Positions 56,485-64,000 of a stretch of DNA of 64,000 nt are shown piece by piece. The notes under the pieces were generated by a model that saw only the letters and a list, made by a program, of their open reading frames with translations, ran no database searches and had not been told where the DNA came from. Source of the stretch: Enoplolaimus lenunculus (taxonomy: Eukaryota > Nematoda > Enoplea > Enoplida > Thoracostomopsidae); NCBI GenBank assembly GCA_030248215.1, contig JASANG010000709.1:62001-126000 (forward strand), in the 5' to 3' direction. The stretch's first letter is position 1; every line of letters starts with the position of its first letter. The translations under genes and the position numbers were made by a program.

Positions 56485-59400
56485 CTGAAATTGCATATAC
56501 AAACTTTATGAGTATAATTTTTACTAAATGTGATCATATAAATCTTAACAACGATAATTGTTGCATATATCTTTGAAACGCCATTACGTACCATTGTTGC
56601 TTTACTCTCATGAAATAATACCTCCTGTTATTTCAATACTTTTTCGCTGGCAGTTGCAAGACAGGTCCAGACAGGCGTAGCCCTCATCAACTGAGATCAA
56701 AACCAAAATTTATTCCATACCAAAATTGCGGTTAGCTTCCGTTAAAAACTGGTTCATAGACAGAGACTAATAACAAGTTTAAACTATATTCAAAATATTT
56801 ACAGGCCTATCTTGATGAAAGCACGGGCTTACGTTAGTTTATAGTTTAATGTTGGTCACTATGCAGAACAAAAAATACTGTTACAATTTATCGGTTTTCA
56901 TTGTTTCAACTTATTTAATAATTCATAGTCAGAGTTAATTTTTTAACATAAACCAAACTATAGACTATTAACAGATATTTTTTGACCATATTTTCAAATG
57001 TGTGTCGCACTTATGAACCGCTGGTGAGATGGGTCGGTCTTGTAACCTTTCAAATTAGTGAATGATGAGATTCGTAATTTAGCATACTTTTTGCAACCAA
57101 TTTTTTACTTCTTTGCTTTTTTGAGATCAGAAACAGCCGGAATTACGTGAAGTTGAAAACCTATCGCCGCTAACTTGTGATAGTTGCTATACGTATTTGA
57201 GAATAAGGGATTTAATTCATACTTTCGGCCCATGTAAAGATCAGGGGCGGAACGTTTTTCTGTGGGACTACAATAGAATAAGCTTAAGCTTTAGACTAAT
57301 TTTTTACTTGGCTTAGGCTTACGCGTAGGCTTAGGCTTAAGTATAAACTGATTCTTACGCTTAGGCTTAAACTTAGGCTTGGGATTAGGAATAAGCGTAT
57401 AATACTGTTCCGACCCTGTTCTTGACATTGGCCATACTTTCATATTAACAGTTCCACGTTTCTCGATGTAGTATCCGTCCAATCTGTCTAAAACTTCTTT
57501 ACATTCGCCACTACAATGAATCTTCAATGCTAAAATGCAAAAATGTGAAGAACAAACATAATTTTAGTGCGGTAAAACACAACTTCTTAGTTTTATCAAA
57601 CTTAATTTCTGCTAAACCCATTCAAATACACCATTCATTGGACACCGAACCACTCCCAACTCTATATTGAACTAGAAACAACACCAGCTCTTCGTTCGCG
57701 GATAAACTCTAAATTAGTTACAATATACAATAGTAATCTACACTGTAAAAATGGGGAGTCAAATTGACTCTCTCCGAAACAGGCTTTTCCTGACTACACA
57801 AACTGAGTCAAATTCGACTCCGCCAGAGTCAAGTTCGACTCACTGAGCGAATCAGTGAATCGAATTTGACTCTGGCGGAGTCGAATTTGAGACTCAGTTT
57901 GTGTAGTCAGAAAAAAAGCCTATTTCGGAGACAGTCAATTTGACTCATCATTTTTTGCAGTGTACGCCTTATGGAGTTCATCCCACCGCAATTGAATTGA
58001 ACCTAACAATGGAATTCACCAAATAAACCGTCATTTAACTGAGATTGGTTATCGAAATTAATTCGATATTTTAGAAAACACAAACATTGACTGATATTGA
58101 AATTTATTATCAGAATGAAACAACGCAAATACTACTATATTTAAACAAAATCAAAATTATACAACCGTATTTACATTTAGTAGCATACATAAACACGCAA
58201 TGCCGATTAAGGAAATGCGAGTCTTTGTTGGCTCAAAATGTTTTTTACAAGTTACTGTGCAGTCTCTCAGTCACGCATAAACTTGTTACTCTCTAAAAAC
58301 TTAAGCTTAAATTATAGCTTAACTAAACTTGAACATCAGTTTAAGTAAAACTTAAACGGCTGGACGGACTAACTAAACTAGAATATAAAGTTTTACTTAA
58401 ACTAACGTGTTTTTAAGTTTAACACGAGATTGAGTAAACATATTTTTAGATTAAGTAACAAGTGCAGCAGTGTATTTAAGAGTTCATTAAGTTTAGCTTA
58501 AACTGAAAATACTTAACATTTTAAATGAGTTTAAGCGTAAACCTACCAGGTAGTTTAGTTAATCTTGAAAGTTAGTTTAATACTGGTGGATTAGCTTAAA
58601 CTTAAATCAAGTTAGTTTAAGCTTTTAGAGAGTAGAATAATGTCTGAGTCAACCTAAGATGTTTCGATAACTAACGACCCTCGAATGCAATCACTTTTGA
58701 CACGCGAGTGTTCTTGGATGGTTAAAAAGTTCTTCAGGGCCACACCGGAAGTACCCGAAGACGTCGCCAAACCCAGAAAATGAGGCTCCAGCTTACATCA
58801 AAACGTTACTAGAACGGGTCAAAACCTGTTAGAATATAATTTGTTTATGCGAGATAAAAGTCAGCCAAACTTTTTTGATCCAATCGAAAGTGACTTGGAA
58901 AACCATGATTTTATCAATTTAAGCATTAATTATGGTAACATTTAAAATTTGAAATCATAAACTTAGCCAACAAACCGCAGAATTAGAGTGCGAGTGTAAC
59001 GAGCTAGAAAACTCTTCTATTTTAGCTACCGAAATTTGAAAATGGTTGAAAATGTCTATTCTCATTGCATCCTTCCACAATTCTTTGATATATCCCCGTA
59101 ACACGTAATTGAATACATCTCTGCACATTCACTTTATCTTCTTCCTAATTCAAAAGTAGAGACAGCACATATTTTCTATATCGCAACAGAAATTTCAGAG
59201 TGTACAGATTTCTCTAACAATCTTAAATTAAGCCTACGCCTAAACCTAAGCCAGACCACTGGTTCGTATACTCTTATCACTCACCTTCACCAAGCCACTC
59301 TCCTTTTGCGGAAGGAGATAAAAGTGCCCGTTTACTGTTTATCCCCTGGCTAAACTCTTTGTATACAGGGAAGCAGGAGCTGGTCCATACGCTGTGGACT

Positions 59401-62400
59401 GATATATAAATTCGGAAAAATGAGCGCCAAGCCAAATGCTAATTTTAATAATTTTGCAAGTTAAGAAGGTTTTTTGTATTTTTCACAAAATTTATCAATC
59501 TATTTTTATGCAGAAATTTCTGATTTCAAAAGAAACAAAAGGGCTGCTCATGTGACCCACCTCGGCCGCAGCCCCATTTGGCTATATTGACTATCAGCTA
59601 CCTTACCTTCACCATTCGATTCCATACGTGACGCGGTGTTAACTGTGTCTCCAAACAAACAATACCGAGGCATTCGTAAACCAACAACTCCGGCTACACA
59701 CGAACCAGAATGAACGCCAATTCGGAGCATTAATTTTTCTTCCGGTCTATGATGCACTTTGAATACCTTGAAAAGTAAATCAGCAGGATTTAATCAATGC
59801 CAAATGTGTGGCCCATAGTAATAATAAAGGCCTGCACATTGCGAGACAGGATGGCCGGGGCACGTTGAAAATGAGACGCTTAGGCTTAGGCTTGGGTATA
59901 CATTAGCATTGTGGCGTAAGCGTACGATTGGCGGCCAGATATACCCTTCTAATCAGCATGATAGCGTTATGGGTACTAGTGACACATATACGTTCACCAG
60001 TGGTGGATCCAAAAATTTTTGCTGTTGGGATCGCACGATATACAACAGTGAAAAGTTCGCGAGCCAAGTAAGAAACCATCATAAAAGTTAACCTTAAATT
60101 TAGTAATAAATTTTAATAAAAAAATTCGTTTCGTTCTTTGTCATCGCTTTTAGTTTAACGGGTTGCAAACTGTTATTTATTGATTGTTTATAGCAAAAGC
60201 TGGTTAAATTCCATATTGTAGAAAAGTGTGCAACTTACGCGCTAGTGCATGGTACAAAACTGTGCTAATATGGGTTGTATTTTGTCCTGAACTTGTGATT
60301 TAGGGGCGGGGAAGATGTTAACTATCACTACACTTACATTTTTGAACGAACGTATAAACTGCTCAAAAACTGAACATTTACTAGTGCTCACAATTTATGG
60401 CTTAGTTTGTTCAATTACTTGACCATCTCTTCGTCCCCAAAAGAAGGGGTTCGTCCGAAAGCACAATACGTGCCGGGTACACTCGTTTCTACACAGAAAG
60501 ATTTCAGTTGCATACTCTTTTACAAGGTAAAAATCATGAATTTTTGGTTTAACTTTCTCGCTCACAGAGTATACTATGAGCAACTAAATACTGTAATATA
60601 CGAGCAATATATACACTGTGAGCAGTGTTTAACAATTCTAACATATATACGCAGTGCAAAATCTCCACCAGACGTGAGAGCCCCCTCGGGCTCGAGCGTC
60701 AAGCTCTTATAGTTCAGTGGTCATCGTAAACGTCTCCCACCCGTAAGACTAGAGTTCGAATCTTACCTTGAAATTACGTCTCATTTGAAATTGAAAATAT
60801 TCATGCGAGAAAGAGTTAAGGAAGACGCACATAAACTGAAAAGAGCCAAAACGTGAACGTTTGCACCATGACTCATATGTTAAGTGCCGTGTTTCCAACC
60901 GTTGAACCTCGCGAGTAGGTCGCAGCAGAAGTGATTAGCCAGCATTGCTTATACCGTAGCAAAATTTCTAGGGAAGAATTCAGGTGAGGGGGTTCATTGG
61001 GTGCCCGTGAATCCACATTTATACTAACAAGAAAATGTGACAAATATAAAATCGAAAGAGACCGTTTGTTAAGTTCTCCTATCTGATATATTTTGTATTT
61101 CATTCAGTACGTTCCATGAATCTCATCCCAATCTGTGACCCCCCTGAGTCTGAATCTCATTCCAATCTGTGACCCTTCTGAGTCTGAATCTCATCCCAAT
61201 CTGTGACCCCTCTGAGTCTGAATCTCATCCCAATCTGTGACCCCTCTGAGTCTGAATCTCATCCCAATCTGGGACCCCTCGGAGTCTGAATCTCATCCCA
61301 ATCTGGGACCCCTCTGAGTCTGAATCTCATCCCAATCTGTGACCTTTCTGAGTCTGAATCTCATCCCAATCTGTGACCCCTCTGAGTCTGAATCTCACTC
61401 ATCCCAATCTGTGACCCCTCTGAGCCGTTCTCCGGATCCGTCCATGATTTCAAATTAACAACAAAACTTACAGATTGTAAAAAAGACGCTCGGATTCATG
61501 GCCAAGTGATTCAACAAGTCGCCCGGCAGGTCACGCAAGGCAAAAACACCAATGGCAGTCCATGATACATCCGTGCCCCTCGATGTTCATTTTTTTTGCA
61601 GACAAACAAAAAAAGAATTGACAAAGAGGGGCCAAAAATATACATCTCTCCAACCAAACTGTTTAGTTTTGAAACCTTCAGTCTGGACCCGCTGAAGGCG
61701 CTGGCGCTTTTATTGTGATTATTCGCCTCCTGTTAGTCGAGGGCCACAAAACACCAATAGACGGGCCCGTTGCCACGGGGGGGGCAGGGTTGGCTTAGCC
61801 CCCCCTGTAAAAATTATGGCTCCCAATAGATTTTCAATCTTGCTTGTAAGTCATTGAAAACCTTGAACGCCCCTCCTGAAAAATTTTTGCCCACCCCCGA
61901 GCAAGGTGAGCTGGCTACGGGCGGCCAACAGACAAATCCGAAAGCCGGTTTACCTTGATCGCTGCCAACAGCTGCAACGACATTGAACAAATTTCACCCG
62001 CATGATTGTCTCCATTTCGGTCTGGCAGCCCAGACACCACCATATACGCGTCGCCAATGGTTTCAACTTTATAGACGTCATAATTGCCGATGATACCATC
62101 GAAACATGTGTACAAATCGTTCAAGAATGTCACAACCTGTTTAAATTTTCATGGCTTCGTGTTCACCAAAAAAAACCAGAAAATTTCGTACCAAAAATAT
62201 TTCACACGCCATGTAGAGTCGGCGCGGTGTTTTGCATGTTGAAAACACTTTGAAATATTTGGGTTTCTGATACACTACTGTAAAACCACAGTAATTTTTT
62301 CTTGCGATTTGAAACCAATACTAAGCTGGTTCATTGCAGTGTTAACATATTGCGGACTTCAGTATATAGCTTTTAATAATTTTTCACAAAATTTTCAGTC

Positions 62401-63722
62401 CACAAAAAGAAATTTCTTAGACCTCAAATTGTCGAATTTTTCAAAAATTCAAATTTGGTCGTGCAATGATTACCAGATGTTTCGGAAGCTCAAATATGCA
62501 AAAAAAATAAAAACCGGGCCATATATGTAACAAATGTGGTCAGGTAGAAAGATACCGGAAAAGACGCGCAACATAAACCAAAAGGGATAATTGGCAGTTA
62601 CCTGGAACGGTGTACTTTGACTCGACAGGGATGTGAATCCGACTATGTCGCTAAAATATATCGAGACGCAATCATAATTTTCGGCGTCCACATGCTGTCC
62701 TCGTTTGAGTTGATCCGCGACCGATCTAAAACAGAAAACAGTAGGTACTATGGAAACCTGCTTCAACTAAGCCTAAGCCCAAACCTACTAAACCTAAATC
62801 TAAGCCTAAGCTTTTAAAGTTCCCCAGTTCAACTAACTCCCAACGGGTATGATTTTGTGTTAATGGGTCATTGTCAATATTTCGATGAAAGTTTGCTTGC
62901 AACTGAACTGATATCACGAACAGTTTGTTCAATGCTTGAATTGGTACCAGTCAGCGTAAGTACCAACCAAATACAAATAAAATTGCAATACAAACTCATA
63001 TATACAAATATGGGCGTGAACAGGGACTTAGAATAACCGGCTGGTTTCTACAGGTCAAAATAATTATGTCTATACTCCAACTTCCCAAATCGAAAGTGTT
63101 GCTAAGCCTAGTAGTAGAAGAACAATAATAATTGTAAAATTTCAAATTTTAGTATAAATACCGTACTGGGTTTTACATATTTCATATCTGCAACATTTAT
63201 TAAACCTTCATTCATGCGCGCAACTTGCAGATGCAAGTTCTCGCTGTTAAAAGTTGTACATGCGAACGATCCATGTTACTTTAAGGGACGTCCAGGATTC
63301 TGGTGGGTATATAAAATAGTACGTTTAGATTCTAGATTACATTTTTTGCTAAGGCTTAGACTTAGGCTTACGGATACGTTTAATCTACTGTTACGCCCAT
63401 TAAAGTAACATTGGTCATGTGAACAAAGGCGTAGTCATGATTGTGCTTCGAGAGGGGATAAACTCCTCGTGTAAAACACATTGACCTCTTAGATTAGTAA
63501 AAAAATTATTCTTAACCCTATTAAAAATGCTGCCTGTGTTGCGCGATTAAACCTTGCGTTTCTAATGCTAAATTGTCTTACTTTGGCAACATTTGCAACA
63601 ACAAACGTTCACTTTTCTTTTTTTCTTCTTGAAGTTGAACCGTTCGTTCGGCAACAATACTTTCTAGATTGTTTGAATACTTTTCCATCATTCCGATCAT
63701 GTTGTCCATAATGTTTGATTTT
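56371..63722 (-). CDS. Receptor guanylyl cyclase, C-terminal part (partial at the right edge)
   Basis: Six consecutive exons, minus strand: 63722..63582, 62725..62602, 62136..61954, 59766..59607, 57529..57438, 56484..56371; all GT/AG with matching phases. They encode about 270 residues: signalling helix ([18 protein letters not shown]), the whole cyclase domain and a short C-tail ending in TAA. Seen catalytic features: metal-binding Asp in FSDIVGF and in [13 protein letters not shown], guanine-selecting Glu of VETIGDAY and Cys of [11 protein letters not shown], and Asn/Arg of NTASRMESN. So GTP to cGMP activity is expected. Family knowledge: such enzymes are homodimeric single-pass receptors; ligand-binding, transmembrane and kinase-homology exons should lie beyond position 64,000. 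Which receptor type it is cannot be told from this part. Confidence 0.95.
57227..57433 (-). mobile_element. Telomere-core MITE family T2 inserted beside a splice donor
   Basis: ggcccatgtaaagatcaggg to gttcttgacattggcc with cttaggctta arrays. Perfect 8-bp duplication ATACTTTC at 57219-57226 and 57434-57441; the right copy covers the exon end and first four intron bases of the guanylyl cyclase gene. Confidence 0.93.
57438..57529 (-). CDS. Guanylyl cyclase exon: C-terminal catalytic segment, donor next to a MITE
   Basis: Acceptor ttgcattttag|CATTG, donor AATATGAAA|gtatgg; phase 1 in, phase 0 out. It encodes [20 protein letters not shown] and [10 protein letters not shown]. The intron begins with four host bases followed directly by a telomere-like MITE (57227-57433), whose target duplication overlaps the last four exon bases. 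Confidence 0.92.
57741..57962. mobile_element. TA-flanked foldback MITE (GAGTCAAATTTGACTC type)
   Basis: cactgtaaaaatggggagtc left and gactcatcattttttgcagtg right (each within 21 bases), TA on both sides. The long arms match through ctctccgaaacaggct / agcctatttcggagac. It lies in a guanylyl cyclase intron. Confidence 0.85.
58288..58634. mobile_element. TA-flanked foldback element rich in AAGTTTAAG words
   Basis: tactctctaaaaacttaagc left and agtttaagcttttagagagta right are inverted and TA-bounded. The interior is filled with TTAAACTTAA-type words. Guanylyl cyclase intron. Confidence 0.75.
59607..59766 (-). CDS. Guanylyl cyclase exon: guanine-binding Cys and transition-state residues
   Basis: Acceptor cttttcaag|GTATTC, donor GGTGAAG|gtaagg. 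It encodes [20 protein letters not shown] then [20 protein letters not shown] and [13 protein letters not shown]. Confidence 0.95.
60549..60819 (+). mobile_element. TTAA-type MITE with tRNA-Gly-like core, copy E (best Pol III boxes)
   Basis: ttaactttctcgctcacag left and tcatgcgagaaagagttaa right. The core at about 60708-60784 has tagttcagtggtcatcg (A box), cgtctcccacccg and gagttcgaatct (B box), recalling tRNA-Gly(CCC). Guanylyl cyclase intron. Confidence 0.85.
61115..61435. repeat. 34-bp minisatellite in a guanylyl cyclase intron
   Basis: About nine units of gaatctcatcccaatctgtg followed by acccctctgagtct. The spacing of gtgacc anchors is 34 bp, with few substitutions and one unit carrying a small insertion (ctcactcatccc). 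Confidence 0.93.
61759..61923 (+). mobile_element. GAGCTGGCTACGGG-ended repeat next to a guanylyl cyclase exon
   Basis: gggcccgttgccacgggggg to gagctggctacgggcgg. The flanks (C)CAATAGAC and (C)CAACAGAC suggest an 8-9-bp duplication. It ends about 30 bp from the donor of the catalytic-core exon. Confidence 0.75.
61954..62136 (-). CDS. Guanylyl cyclase exon: catalytic core
   Basis: Acceptor tttaaacag|GTTGTG, donor ATCAAG|gtaaac; 61 codons, phase 0. It encodes [20 protein letters not shown] then [20 protein letters not shown] and ends SLQLLAAIK. It contains the guanine-recognition Glu and the second metal-binding Asp. A hAT-like element lies about 30 bp beyond its donor. Confidence 0.95.
62602..62725 (-). 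CDS. Guanylyl cyclase exon: start of catalytic domain
   Basis: Acceptor ttctgttttag|ATCGG, donor TTCCAG|gtaact. It encodes [20 protein letters not shown] and [20 protein letters not shown], including the first metal-binding Asp. Confidence 0.95.
62760..62815. repeat. Telomere-like hexamer patch
   Basis: cctaagcccaaacctactaaacctaaatc-type words (each under 20 bases) directly upstream, on the gene's strand, of the guanylyl cyclase exon at 62725. Confidence 0.6.
63268..63416 (-). mobile_element. Telomere-core MITE family T1, reverse copy
   Basis: gatccatgttactttaaggg to attaaagtaacattggtc. The flanks ATGCGAAC and ATGTGAAC are an 8-bp duplication with one change. It lies in a guanylyl cyclase intron. 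Confidence 0.88.
63582..63722 (-). CDS. Guanylyl cyclase exon: signalling helix
   Basis: Acceptor tgtatttgcag|AAAATC, donor TTGCCAAA|gtaaga; phase 2 in and out, 141 nt. It encodes [40 protein letters not shown] and LLQMLPK, the coiled dimerisation segment before the catalytic domain. Confidence 0.93.
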
Positions 63723-63954
63723 CTGCAAATACAACGGAACACATAAACTTTTTTGGCCAAATTATCAGTTTTTAACAAAAATAAAATTTACTCGGTTAAA
63801 CTACGAAACCAATTACGCGTATCGTCGGCAATAAATATTGCAACTTTAACAGATTTTTTTTATGATGAAACATTGCACAAATTTAACTGCGTTAAAACGT
63901 TTAGCGTTTCATGAATTCAAAAGTTAACTCAGGCGATTGAATACTTTCGCCACA

Positions 63955-64000
63955 AAACCTAAACCTAAGTTTAAGCCTAAGCATAAGTGTAAGCCTAAGT
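63955..64000. repeat. Telomere-like hexamer array running off the window
   Basis: CCTAAA/CCTAAG words reach the last base; probably the start of another telomere-core MITE in the next guanylyl cyclase intron. Confidence 0.6.

Noticed and set aside
60708-60784. Functional tRNA gene
   Set aside because: A and B boxes and a Gly-like anticodon region are visible, but the acceptor and T stems do not pair properly and the sequence recurs inside MITEs.
63785-63850. Possible extra guanylyl cyclase exon (FIADDTRNWFRSLTE) upstream of the signalling helix
   Set aside because: The donor-like gtaaat and phase would fit, but the peptide does not resemble the end of a kinase-homology domain and the acceptor is poor.

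Overview
The window is AT-rich, intron-containing animal nuclear DNA with low gene density. It holds four protein-coding loci in a dense landscape of short non-autonomous DNA transposons. An ionotropic-receptor-like glutamate receptor, a receptor guanylyl cyclase and frequent TTAGGC-type hexamers (the nematode telomere motif, here inside transposons) suggest a protostome, perhaps a nematode or relative. The species cannot be named from sequence alone. I see no viral or retroviral fossil, CRISPR, rRNA or intact tRNA gene.

Plus strand, 5,956-17,018: a six-exon gene whose splice phases all agree, giving a 2,123-residue predicted protein. It has an N-terminal hydrophobic segment, one transmembrane helix, a polyglutamine tract, a PDZ domain resembling that of periaxin/AHNAK, about nine copies of a Trp-Pro motif, a huge Gln-rich tract and a C-terminal coiled coil. 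Plus strand, 23,706-25,802 (probably from 23,688): an ionotropic glutamate receptor-like channel with a long polar insertion between M1 and M3.

Minus strand, 37,751-29,258: calcineurin B, the Ca2+-binding regulatory subunit of calcineurin, in six recognised coding exons plus an unseen exon carrying only the start codon. It has a previously unexpected-looking pair of 60-bp tandem exons encoding alternative versions of the EF2-EF3 linker. Minus strand, 63,722-56,371: the last six exons of a receptor guanylyl cyclase (signalling helix, complete cyclase domain, C-tail); its receptor and kinase-like parts lie beyond the right edge. Calcineurin and cGMP both act downstream of membrane signalling, but adjacency here is not evidence of a shared pathway.

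The rest (1-5,955; 17,019-23,687; 25,803-29,257; 37,752-56,370 and most introns) is repeats. Most notable are two hAT-like MITE families (8-bp target duplications) whose cores are telomere-like CCTAAG/TTAGGC arrays, one copy of which sits 4 bp inside a guanylyl cyclase splice donor. A TTAA-flanked family carries a tRNA-Gly-like Pol III promoter core. A nearly perfect 248-bp inverted repeat lies at 27,036-28,161. There are also several TA-flanked foldback elements, CAGTGGCG- and CAGGGCCGG-ended hAT-like elements, and intronic minisatellites of 82 and 34 bp.
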